A DNA stretch of 64,000 bases. It comes from Cytophaga sp051961495 (lineage in GTDB: Bacteria; Bacteroidota; Bacteroidia; Cytophagales; Cytophagaceae). Made by a program: the position numbers and the translations under genes. Numbering within the stretch: position 1 is the first letter of the stretch; every line of letters starts with the position of its first letter. The DNA lies in NCBI RefSeq assembly GCF_051961495.1, contig NZ_JBQCDF010000135.1, forward strand, positions 5,736 through 69,735. Direction: 5' to 3'. The notes below the pieces were generated by a model, which did not search any database, was not told the origin of the DNA, and saw nothing but the letters and a program-made list of their open reading frames with translations. Shown piece after piece: positions 33,690 through 42,291 of the stretch.

Positions 33690-34598
33690 CTATTGATTAT
33701 GAATGAATGCTGTAAATATGATCCCATAAATTTTATACCGCAGCTTTTTAGGCAACACAATAAAAATATTGTAATGATCTAACAGGTGCAGCCAGAAGGG
33801 ATATTTAAAAATGGTATAAACCAGCTTTTGCAGTAGGCTGTTTTTATGATTCAGGATAGGATCATTTTCATACAAGTCTGGTTTTAACTGCGCGGCATAC
33901 TTTCTGTTCTTCAGATAGGAACGGGATCGTGCGGCATATTTCTGAAAAGTAAACGGATCTTTGTGTACACTCTCGGCATCATGGAGGTAATAAATCTTTG
34001 TGCCGTGCTGCTTTACGCGCAGCGCAAAATCATAATCTTCAATATCCTTTAATAGTTCATCAAAACCATTCAGTGTATCAAAGTCTGATCGGGCTATGGA
34101 AAAATTTGCCGCAGATAAAATGGCCCACTCCGCGGGAAGGGCTTGCTGTTTGTAGGGTTCCAGGCTTTGGTTCCAGTTCTTATTCAGAAAATCTTTATAC
34201 TGCACAATCTCTTTGTCACCCACAAGGGCAGGCTCAATGATCTTGCCCATGGCAATGCACGAAGAGTGTTGTTGGTGAAATTGTATATGCTTCTCTATAC
34301 ATACAGGATCAAGAAGCATGTCGTCATCAAAAAAAATCAACAGGGGTGTTTTTGCTTCGCGTGCTCCGGTATTACGGGCTCCGGCCCGACCCTTGTTTGT
34401 TTGCTCAATAAGCCGGAGCTCATTCAGCTTCCACCCAAACGATTGAATGTACTGCAGACTTCCATCCGTAGAACCATCAATCACAATAATGATTTCAAAG
34501 GCGGAGACCGTTTGTTTTTCCAGCGATTTCAATAACTGTATTACTTTATCTTTACCATTAAAGGTGGGAATGATAACAGAAGCAAGTACATGTGTCAT
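33690..34598 (-). CDS. Glycosyltransferase family 2
   Basis: The 302-residue GT-A enzyme starts with the nucleotide-binding strand SVIIPTFNGKDKVIQLL (7-23) and DGSTDGS (41-47). It carries the metal-binding DDD at 91-93 in LLIFFDDDM, and NKGRAGARNTGAREAKTPLL before it. Residues 270-290 are hydrophobic and may touch the membrane. It should transfer a sugar from a nucleotide donor to a glycan, lipid or protein. It is a single gene with no sugar cluster around it. An EDYDFALRVKQHG motif near 195-207 gives the catalytic base region. Confidence 0.88.
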   Translation of the reverse strand: MTHVLASVIIPTFNGKDKVIQLLKSLEKQTVSAFEIIIVIDGSTDGSLQYIQSFGWKLNELRLIEQTNKGRAGARNTGAREAKTPLLIFFDDDMLLDPVCIEKHIQFHQQHSSCIAMGKIIEPALVGDKEIVQYKDFLNKNWNQSLEPYKQQALPAEWAILSAANFSIARSDFDTLNGFDELLKDIEDYDFALRVKQHGTKIYYLHDAESVHKDPFTFQKYAARSRSYLKNRKYAAQLKPDLYENDPILNHKNSLLQKLVYTIFKYPFWLHLLDHYNIFIVLPKKLRYKIYGIIFTAFIHNQ

Positions 34599-34750
34599 GA
34601 GAAAACCAGTAACATATTGATTTGCAAATACACAAAAAATAAATACTGAAACAAATTAATTCAATAAACTATATAAGTGCTTTTTTCAATTTGAGTTTGT
34701 CTGTGCATTGACGTACCTTGTACAATCATTTACAGAGAGAAATAACCGCC

Positions 34751-36097
34751 TTGAAAAAGTTTCTAAAATGGATGTTGGGTATTGTGATTGCCTTGTGTGT
34801 ATTGGCGCTTTGTGTCTTTACAACGGTTGACCGCACACCTTATAAGGAAATGCCTTACTATACTTCCATGATGCAGCAAATAGATTCGTTCCATGTTTCA
34901 GCGGAAGAAAAAAAAGGAGATTCGCTGAAAGCGGCATGGTCGAGGGTTGCATTAACACCGGCATCTTTTCCGCATCCGCTGGCAGGTTATGGCCTGCGCA
35001 AACCGGCCGTCTCTGTTAAGGATACCACCTATGTACGTACATTCGTTTTTGACAATCGCAAAACACGTGTTGCCTATATCTGTCTTGATCTGTTAATTTT
35101 TCCACCGGATCTTAAAGATCAGGTGAGAGAACAACTGGAAAAAAAATATGCTCTGCATGTTTTCTTAACAGCTACACACACGCACAGCGCACCGGGCGGC
35201 TGGGAGCCCAAACTCGCAGGCAAAGTTCTTGCAGGTTCTTATTCGGAAGAGTATGTAGCAGTACTTTTTAATGCCATTGAAAAATCAATTGCTCAGGCAT
35301 TGCCCAATCTGCAGCCGGTAGAACAGGCCTACATCCGCATATCGGCGCCTGAAGCGGTACACAACAGACTTAAAGGACCGACTGGTCCGGAAGATCCTTT
35401 TATTCGTGGTTTGAAATTCCGCAATGCACGTGGTGAAGAAGCTTGTCTGTTTACGTTTGCGGCACATGCCAATTGCCTGGAATCGGATATTGATTATATC
35501 TCAGGTGATTACCCGGCAAGGATTTCAAAAATACTGGAGAAAAAGGGATGGGCTTCTTTTGTTAGTTATGCAGCGGGCGCGGTAGGCAGCCATGGCCCTG
35601 CGTTTGCTGAAGTGAATAATGGTGAGAAAGAAGCCGATAGCATGGCGGTTGTACTTTCGGAAAAACTGGCGCATGCAACGATTACCTATACAGCAGCAAA
35701 TAATTTGTATTACCATCGTTTTCCCTTGTACCTGCGGGAACCGCACCTGCGTCTTGAAAAAAATATTCGTATCCGGCCATGGGTTTTCAGAGCATTGATT
35801 GGTGCTGACCAGCCCGATATACAATTGCTGCAATTAGGTGAAACGATCATCCTGGGCATGCCCTGTGATTATTCGGGCGAGCTGATGCCCCCGCTTGAAC
35901 AGCTGTGTGAAAAGCAACACATGAATTTTATGCTGAGTGGTTTTAACGGCGGCTATATAGGTTACATTACAGATGACGCCTGTTACGACTGGCCGCGCGG
36001 CGAAACCATGGATATGAACTGGCATGGTCCGTATAATGCGGCTTATCTTACGGAAGTGAATACGGCTATTTTAAAGAAGGTGGTTCATAGCCGGTAA
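34751..36097 (+). CDS. Membrane-anchored neutral/alkaline ceramidase-like hydrolase
   Basis: A protein of about 448 residues with one N-terminal transmembrane helix and an extracytoplasmic domain of the neutral/alkaline non-lysosomal ceramidase N-terminal family. THTHSAPGGW carries the zinc His pair in the ceramidase setting. AGYGLR, CLDLLIFPP, FTFAAHANCLESD and SGDYPARISK follow in the order of known ceramidases. Real ceramidases are longer and have a C-terminal Ig-like domain, absent here. Substrate may be a sphingolipid or another amide; Bacteroidetes do make sphingolipids. The TTG at 34751 (KKFLKWMLGIV) is preferred; a TTG at 34718 adds eleven residues. Confidence 0.82.
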   Translation: MKKFLKWMLGIVIALCVLALCVFTTVDRTPYKEMPYYTSMMQQIDSFHVSAEEKKGDSLKAAWSRVALTPASFPHPLAGYGLRKPAVSVKDTTYVRTFVFDNRKTRVAYICLDLLIFPPDLKDQVREQLEKKYALHVFLTATHTHSAPGGWEPKLAGKVLAGSYSEEYVAVLFNAIEKSIAQALPNLQPVEQAYIRISAPEAVHNRLKGPTGPEDPFIRGLKFRNARGEEACLFTFAAHANCLESDIDYISGDYPARISKILEKKGWASFVSYAAGAVGSHGPAFAEVNNGEKEADSMAVVLSEKLAHATITYTAANNLYYHRFPLYLREPHLRLEKNIRIRPWVFRALIGADQPDIQLLQLGETIILGMPCDYSGELMPPLEQLCEKQHMNFMLSGFNGGYIGYITDDACYDWPRGETMDMNWHGPYNAAYLTEVNTAILKKVVHSR

Positions 36098-36141
36098 TTT
36101 TTCCGGGCCCCGGTGAGAGTGACGACCGAACTTCTTTCCGC

Positions 36142-36160
36142 GGTCTGTGTGCCACAGACC
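36142..36160. repeat. Dispersed palindrome, copy 2
   Basis: GGTCTGTG (36142-36149), loop TGC, CACAGACC (36153-36160). CCG at 36138-36140 and CGG at 36162-36164 extend the stem to 11 pairs across one mismatch. It matches 500-520 almost exactly. Confidence 0.6.
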
Positions 36161-36256
36161 ACGGTGAGAAATTTTTTTTTGGAATTTGTTATTTGATTTT
36201 TTCCAATGGCCTGTATCTTTTTTTCTTTTCTGCATTATGTCAGAAAAAGAACATTC

Positions 36257-37039
36257 ATGAAAAACTTTTTCGTGCTGCTGGTACTATGCATAAGCTGCAA
36301 TGCTCCGGCCCAAACAGACCATACAGCTGCGCATAAAGCAGCAGATACACTGGCAGCTAAGCCAATCGCTTATGCGCCGATACTGAAGCAGAATATTCCG
36401 GATTCGTCTGACAGTAATTTTTTAATTTTATATCAGAAATTAAAAACGAAAATTACATCAAAGCGGACACAGCTCTATCAATGCTATCTCTCCGCTGCTT
36501 CACAAACCGCCAGGAAACAGGCGCTTGACTCTGCACGGATATTTTTACATGCCGCCCTCGTAAATAATGTTTTTCCATTCTGGTATGGCACCGCCTGGGA
36601 TTTTAATGGTACCAGCAATGAGCCGCAACGCGGACAAATAGCCTGCGGATATTTTGTTTCAACTACCTTAAAACATGCAGGCTGTAACCTGAACCGGTAT
36701 AAAGTCGCCCAGCAATATTCGCATTCGATTGTTAAAACGCTTTGTTCGGATGTAAAGCGGATCACATCGGTTGATGAGCTCATTGCTTACGTTTCAGGCA
36801 TGCCTGATCAGCTCTACGTTGTAGGACTTGATAATCACGTAGGTTTTATTTCAAAAAAGGATAATGAAGTAACGTTTATCCATTCAACGTTTGTGGGAGA
36901 TGTGTGTGTAATTTCTGAACGAGCAGAGACATCTCCGGTATTAAAAAATTCGAACGTATATGTGACGGGAAGTTTAACGGCGAATGATACCCTGGTGCTG
37001 AACTGGCTGACGAACGCTTCGATAGCGGTTATTTATTAA
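36257..37039 (+). CDS. Secreted papain-fold (NlpC/P60-like) candidate hydrolase
   Basis: Counted from the ATG at 36257, the protein has 260 residues, with a signal peptide ending in a Cys and Ala-rich stretch (CISCNAPAQ). The core reads FPFWYGTAWDFNGTS, then GQIACGYFVSTTL (Cys130) and later GLDNHVGFI (His194), the Cys-then-His order of NlpC/P60 and other papain-like peptidases. A periplasmic or surface role in cutting peptidoglycan stem peptides is possible, but the catalytic assignment is inferred. The longer frame from 36206 would put 17 odd residues before the signal peptide. It overlaps the stop of the convergent kinase gene by four bases. Confidence 0.7.
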   Translation: MKNFFVLLVLCISCNAPAQTDHTAAHKAADTLAAKPIAYAPILKQNIPDSSDSNFLILYQKLKTKITSKRTQLYQCYLSAASQTARKQALDSARIFLHAALVNNVFPFWYGTAWDFNGTSNEPQRGQIACGYFVSTTLKHAGCNLNRYKVAQQYSHSIVKTLCSDVKRITSVDELIAYVSGMPDQLYVVGLDNHVGFISKKDNEVTFIHSTFVGDVCVISERAETSPVLKNSNVYVTGSLTANDTLVLNWLTNASIAVIY

Positions 37040-38349
37040 TCAAGCGGACTGTCGGCGGCAAGCGGGAATTCTTTGGAATCTTTCAGATCCGGAATGACAA
37101 TGGTAAAAATAGAACCGACCCCTTTTTCAGACCAAACGGTGATAGAACCTTTGATTTTACTAATGGCTTCTTTGGTAATGTACAAGCCAAGTCCGCTGCC
37201 TTTGGTCTTTTCATCAGTCTTAAAGAACATGTCAAAAATCTTTTCCATGTATTCTTTATTGATACCCACGCCGTTATCGGTAATGGATACTTCTATGGAA
37301 GGGTAGTTATTTTTTACACGAATATGAATCGTTTTATCCAGTATGTTCGGCTTGGCATAACGGAAGGCATTTGAAATAATGTTATTCAGGATCATGCGTA
37401 AGCGATTCTTATCCGTATAGATTTCGCCATCGTATTCGCACTCTACAACAACTTTAACATTCTCATTGTAGATGGAATTCATTTCAATGGAATTGTAGAT
37501 CTCGTCTTTGATGGAAAGGGGTGAGATTTCTACGCCTAATCGGTTGTTCTTTAAATAATTCAGAATATCATAAATAAAGTTGTCAAGCCTGCGCAGGCAG
37601 GCTTCTTTCAATATTTCATAATACCTTAATTTTTCCTGGTCCGTTTCCAGTTTACTGATCTCAATGAGCCCCAGGGCTGAAGCGATCGGTGCACGCAAGT
37701 CGTGACTGATGCTGTACACCAGATGATCCATTTCACTATTTGTTTTCAGCAACTCAGCGTTTTTATTTTCAATTTTTGATTTTGAAATCAAAATCAGTTT
37801 TTGAGAGATCGAATGATCGCGGATGATGAACCATGCAAAGAAACCGCATTGTGATAAAGCACATAAAAAATTGATCTTGCCATTGGTGTTTGTAAAGCCT
37901 TCGGCCAATTGCCTGGTGGCTTCAGTTGCAGGCTGGTTTACAAAAAGCAAATAAGAGCAGAGTGTAATAGGCAGGAACATATGAAACAGAATAAGCACAA
38001 TATTTCTGTTATCGATAATAAAAGGAATACCAATCAGCAGGGGCATATAAAAGCAAAATACCAATGAAGACAAGCCCGTCTGAATGCACTGCACGAATAC
38101 AAGAAAAGAAACCGTCAGGACGATTAGATTAGCAGCTATGTTGGTATGTCCTTTTTTATTTAAAAAAAAGCAAAAAGCAAAAATGACAAGAATAAGCGAT
38201 ACCATTAATAAAGTATCAGTAACCCAATAAATAATTTCAGGAATGGTTGCAACAAAAACAATGAATGAAGCCCCTTTAATCAGATAATCCAAAAGCCGTT
38301 GACGCTTTTTGTAACTCTCTATTATCGGGTCTTTGAAAGTTGTTTCCAA
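37036..38349 (-). CDS. Sensor histidine kinase with six-helix membrane domain
   Basis: The 437-residue kinase has about six N-terminal transmembrane helices (25-180), with little external loop, so it may sense a membrane or intracellular cue. A short coiled coil leads to HisKA with the acceptor His216 in VYSISHDLRAPI. HATPase boxes follow: NNIISNAFRYA, DNGVGINKE and GSGLGLYITKEAI. The protein has no receiver domain, and no response regulator gene adjoins it. It is close to the kinase at 20251 in its catalytic part (SHDIKGPL against SHDLRAPI), but not in its sensor. Confidence 0.9.
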   Translation of the reverse strand: METTFKDPIIESYKKRQRLLDYLIKGASFIVFVATIPEIIYWVTDTLLMVSLILVIFAFCFFLNKKGHTNIAANLIVLTVSFLVFVQCIQTGLSSLVFCFYMPLLIGIPFIIDNRNIVLILFHMFLPITLCSYLLFVNQPATEATRQLAEGFTNTNGKINFLCALSQCGFFAWFIIRDHSISQKLILISKSKIENKNAELLKTNSEMDHLVYSISHDLRAPIASALGLIEISKLETDQEKLRYYEILKEACLRRLDNFIYDILNYLKNNRLGVEISPLSIKDEIYNSIEMNSIYNENVKVVVECEYDGEIYTDKNRLRMILNNIISNAFRYAKPNILDKTIHIRVKNNYPSIEVSITDNGVGINKEYMEKIFDMFFKTDEKTKGSGLGLYITKEAISKIKGSITVWSEKGVGSIFTIVIPDLKDSKEFPLAADSPLD

Positions 38350-38411
38350 GGTAGATCAGATTAAAAATTATGTTCTCTAAGTTCAACAAACTTTTTTACA
38401 TCTCCAACCTT

Positions 38412-41400
38412 TTACCGTGATACAATTGCGGGGATTTGCATTTCCTTCAGCAAATGCAAAGCTTTTTCAATAGATTTAATATCAGAGATAATAAGAATTA
38501 ACTTTTTGTTGATCTCTTTCATTTTACAAATGTTATGGTGTGACTGAACATATGTTAAGATATTACCAAATACATCTGAAGTATAATAGCTTGTGCGCTC
38601 TGATGGTACAAACTGACAACGCATCACATCACTTTTGATGGTTAGTTTTTCAAAGCCTAATTCCTGTGCGAGCCAACGTAGCCTGATGGTTTCTGTAAGG
38701 TCAATTACTTCTTTAGGCAACGGTCCGAACCGGTCTTTTAATGAACTTACGAAGCCTGCCAGTTCATCTTCATTTTTAATATTATCAATGGTAGAATATA
38801 ATGAAAGTCTTTCAGAAATATTGTTCACATAATTTTCAGGAATGAGAATCGACAGATCGGTTTCGATCACACAATCCTGAACAAGATTTTTTAAACGCTG
38901 CTGATCCAGTTCATCTTTGAACAAATCAGCAAATTCAGTTTCCTTTAACTCCTGAATGGCTTCATCTAAAATTTTATGATACATGTCAAAACCCAGGTCG
39001 GTTATAAAGCCGCTTTGTTCAGCGCCCAGCATGTTACCGGCACCGCGGATATCCAGGTCGCGCATGGCAACCTTAAAGCCGTCGCCCAGGTCTGAGAATT
39101 CTTCCAGCACACTCAGGCGTTTTCTGGAATCACCTGTTAAAGCGGATACTGAAGGTGTCAGCAGATAGCAGAACGCTTTTTTATTGCTTCGCCCTACCCG
39201 GCCGCGCATCTGGTGCAAGTCAGACAAACCAAACATATGTGCGCCGTTGATAATGATGGTGTTGGCATTTGGTATATCCAAACCAGACTCGATAATATTT
39301 GTTGATACAAGAACATCGTACTCGCCTTCCACAAATTTCAGCATCACTTCTTCCAGCTTATCACCTTCCATTTGTCCGTGGGCAAATGTAACACGCGCAT
39401 CCGGTACAAGTTTCTTGATCAGGAATGCCATGCCTTCAATGTCCTTCACGCGGTTGTATACAAAGAATACCTGTCCGCCACGTTTTAATTCAAATGAAAC
39501 AGCATCACGGATAAAGGCTTCATCAAATACATGAATCTCTGTGGTAACGGGCTGTCTGTTTGGTGGTGGTGTAGCGATGATTGAAAGGTCACGAGCACCC
39601 ATCAGCGAAAAATGCAGTGTTCTTGGTATTGGTGTTGCGGTAAGCGTAAGTGTATCAATATTGATTTTAAATTCCCGTAGCTTTTCCTTTACCTTCACGC
39701 CAAACTTCTGTTCTTCGTCTATGATCAGTAAACCTACGTTTTGGAATTCAACATCTTTGCTGATCGCGCGTTGTGTACCGATCAGGATATTGGTCTTACC
39801 TTCTTTTACCCGTTTCAGTGTTTCCTTTACCTGGCCGGCAGTCTTAAAGCGGTTGATGTATTCAACCACACAAGGGAAGCGCGACAAGCGGTCTCTGAAG
39901 GTTTTGTAATGCTGCATGGCCAGAATGGTTGTTGGTACCAGAACAGCAACCTGTTTACCATCACACACCGCTTTGAAGGCCGCACGTACAGCAATTTCTG
40001 TTTTACCAAAGCCAACATCTCCGCACACCAGTCTGTCCATAGGGTGTGGAGACTCCATGTCTTTTTTTACATCCGCAGTAGCCTTGGTCTGGTCGGGTGT
40101 ATCTTCATACATGAAAGAAGATTCCAGCTCTACCTGCAGGAAAGAATCAGGAGAGTAAGCAAAGCCCGGTGCCGCTTTACGCTTGGCGTACAGCTGGATC
40201 AATTCTTTGGCAATGTCTTTTACCTGGCGCTTGACTTTTCCTTTTTTGTTTTCCCAGTCACCTGAACCAAGCTTGGACATAACAGGCATTTGTCCGTCTT
40301 TACCGCTATACCTCGAAATTTTGTGTAAGGCGTGAATGGATACAACCATCAGGTCATCATCGCGGAATACCAGTCGGATGGCTTCCTGCACATGGCCATT
40401 GTTTTCAATCCGTTCCAGGCCCGCAAAGCGTGCAATACCAAAATCCGCATGGGCAACAAAATCGCCCGGCTGCAGGGTACGCAATTCTTTTAAGGTAATG
40501 GATTTTGATTTTGAATACCGTTCTTTCGTTTTGTATTTATGAAAACGGTCGAAGATCTGGTGATCGGTATAGCAGAGTATGTTGCGTTGCAGATCTATAA
40601 ATCCTTCACGCAGCGAAATATTCAGTTCATCGAAACGGATATACGGATCAAGCTCTTCTAATATAGAATGGATACGCTGGATCTGCTGATGCGATTCGGA
40701 CGCAATGATGATCTTGTAGCCCTGGTTTACACGCAGGCGCAAATCATCTAACAATAGGTTGAATTCTTTATTGAAGGATGGTTGCGGTTTTGCCTCGAAT
40801 TCAAAACGTTCGTTATTGGGTAAGTAGGTTTGTGAACCAAATTCTATGATTGAAAACGCGGCGATACTTTTTTCAAAAGATGTTTTATCTTCAAACAAGG
40901 CGTCGGGAGATGTGATCAGCGCGCTGCTGCCGCTTGACGCAAGTATCGTGTCAAATTGAACTTCAACTTTTGAAAATGATTCTTCAATGATCTCACAGGT
41001 AAGTGCGTAATCTTTTATCCAGATCGCCGCGTCGGAAGGAAGAAAGGTAAAGAGTGCTTCACGTTCTTCTTTCAGCAGGCGTGTCTGTACGTTAGGTGTT
41101 ATAGATAAAACAGGGATTGTATCTACGGAGAGCTGCGATTCGGGGTTGAATGTTCGGATGCTTTCGATTTCATCCCCAAACAATTCGATGCGGTAAGGAA
41201 GCTCGTTCGAATAAGAAAAGATATCGATGATCCCGCCGCGGATGGCATACTGCCCGGCTTCATAGGCAAAGTCGTTGCGCTCAAAGGAATAGCTTTGTAA
41301 AAACTCTTCCATGAATTCGCGATTAAGCTTTTCGCCAACTTTTGCAATGAAAGTATTTTCAACCAGCGAGCGTTTGTTGATTACTTTTTCAGAAAGTGCC

Positions 41401-41780
41401 AGGGGATAGGTAACAATGAAACAAGGCTTGTCCTGGTTGTTGACAATATAGTTGAGTGTTTCGGCACGTTGTAAAATATTTGCATTTTCAACCTGCTCAT
41501 AGTGATATGGCTTTTTATAAGAGGCCGGAAAAACAAAAACCGGCTGTCCTAATAATTGCTGCAGATCGTTTTGGAAAAAATAAGCTTCGTCTTTATCATT
41601 TAAAATAAAGAGATGCGACCGCTTGTCTGTTTTGGAAATCGCAGCAGCAGTAACAGCATCCAGACTGCCGGATAGTCCTTTTAAAAAGAGATTGTTAATA
41701 CCCCTTTCCTGAAGCTTTTGCTTCAGTAGCTGGAAATGAGAGTCGTTCTCATAAACACTCAACAGCTCAGTAACCTTCAA
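38412..41780 (-). CDS. mfd: Transcription-repair coupling factor Mfd
   Basis: A superfamily 2 translocase of about 1122 residues that removes stalled RNA polymerase and recruits UvrA. The N-terminal UvrB-like damage module is followed by the polymerase-binding domain (LQPGDFVAHADFGIARFAG) and by the motor: GDVGFGKTEIAV Walker A near 587, DEEQKFGV motif II near 687, and GRVGRSNKKAFCYLL motif VI. The C-terminal UvrA-interaction domain is present. The start is taken at TTG 41780 (KVTELLSVYEND), where homologues begin; a TTG at 41858 adds 26 residues, but a TATTTTTG -7 element lies within that part (41810-41803). Confidence 0.93.
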   Translation of the reverse strand: MKVTELLSVYENDSHFQLLKQKLQERGINNLFLKGLSGSLDAVTAAAISKTDKRSHLFILNDKDEAYFFQNDLQQLLGQPVFVFPASYKKPYHYEQVENANILQRAETLNYIVNNQDKPCFIVTYPLALSEKVINKRSLVENTFIAKVGEKLNREFMEEFLQSYSFERNDFAYEAGQYAIRGGIIDIFSYSNELPYRIELFGDEIESIRTFNPESQLSVDTIPVLSITPNVQTRLLKEEREALFTFLPSDAAIWIKDYALTCEIIEESFSKVEVQFDTILASSGSSALITSPDALFEDKTSFEKSIAAFSIIEFGSQTYLPNNERFEFEAKPQPSFNKEFNLLLDDLRLRVNQGYKIIIASESHQQIQRIHSILEELDPYIRFDELNISLREGFIDLQRNILCYTDHQIFDRFHKYKTKERYSKSKSITLKELRTLQPGDFVAHADFGIARFAGLERIENNGHVQEAIRLVFRDDDLMVVSIHALHKISRYSGKDGQMPVMSKLGSGDWENKKGKVKRQVKDIAKELIQLYAKRKAAPGFAYSPDSFLQVELESSFMYEDTPDQTKATADVKKDMESPHPMDRLVCGDVGFGKTEIAVRAAFKAVCDGKQVAVLVPTTILAMQHYKTFRDRLSRFPCVVEYINRFKTAGQVKETLKRVKEGKTNILIGTQRAISKDVEFQNVGLLIIDEEQKFGVKVKEKLREFKINIDTLTLTATPIPRTLHFSLMGARDLSIIATPPPNRQPVTTEIHVFDEAFIRDAVSFELKRGGQVFFVYNRVKDIEGMAFLIKKLVPDARVTFAHGQMEGDKLEEVMLKFVEGEYDVLVSTNIIESGLDIPNANTIIINGAHMFGLSDLHQMRGRVGRSNKKAFCYLLTPSVSALTGDSRKRLSVLEEFSDLGDGFKVAMRDLDIRGAGNMLGAEQSGFITDLGFDMYHKILDEAIQELKETEFADLFKDELDQQRLKNLVQDCVIETDLSILIPENYVNNISERLSLYSTIDNIKNEDELAGFVSSLKDRFGPLPKEVIDLTETIRLRWLAQELGFEKLTIKSDVMRCQFVPSERTSYYTSDVFGNILTYVQSHHNICKMKEINKKLILIISDIKSIEKALHLLKEMQIPAIVSR

Positions 41781-42291
41781 AACGGGAATGCTAGTTTGAA
41801 CACAAAAATACAATAAATAAGGGCTAAACGGAAGATGTTTTTGCAAGGAAAAGTTCAAAAAGCTATACCTCTTCGCCGCCGGGAACTAAGCACCGGATGG
41901 GTTAATCTATGAAAAGTGGGAAGCGATAAATTAATAAGAAGGAATGATATTATGATGAAACCGCGAAAGAATTTTTAATTGTTTAAATAGGATTTTATAA
42001 AGAACACTTTGATCGAACTTCATATAAAGTGAAAATAGCATGTTCAAACTTACATGTATCATGAAAATATGTTATTAGGTTATAAGCATACTTAGAAATA
42101 GGTGCTTTAGAAATAAATAACTGTTAAATAACTAATTATAATTTATTACATAAAGAGGCATGGTATTTTTCAACATATTTTGTTCATAGATCTAAAAAAA
42201 TTGGGTATAATATCATACATTTGTATTTAATTCATAAACTATAATTTTAATACAGGCCTTCGAACGTGCCTTATTTTAATCAAAAACACGA
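41781..42291. other. Divergent spacer ahead of the surface-protein genes
   Basis: About 510 AT-rich bases separate mfd from the 1545-residue gene. They hold TATTTTTG (minus, 41810-41803) and TACATTTG (plus, 42216-42223) as -7 candidates. AAATAACT is repeated directly at about 42116 and 42127. No ORF was seen. Confidence 0.45.
42216..42223 (+). promoter_or_regulatory. Possible -7 element of the surface-protein operon
   Basis: TACATTTG fits TAnnTTTG exactly and lies 76 bases before the ATG. No TTTG is found 19 bases upstream, so the promoter call is weak. Confidence 0.3.

Noticed and set aside
39541..40265. Plus-strand ORFs of 122 and 174 codons within mfd
   Set aside because: They are antisense to the highly conserved motor domain of Mfd.
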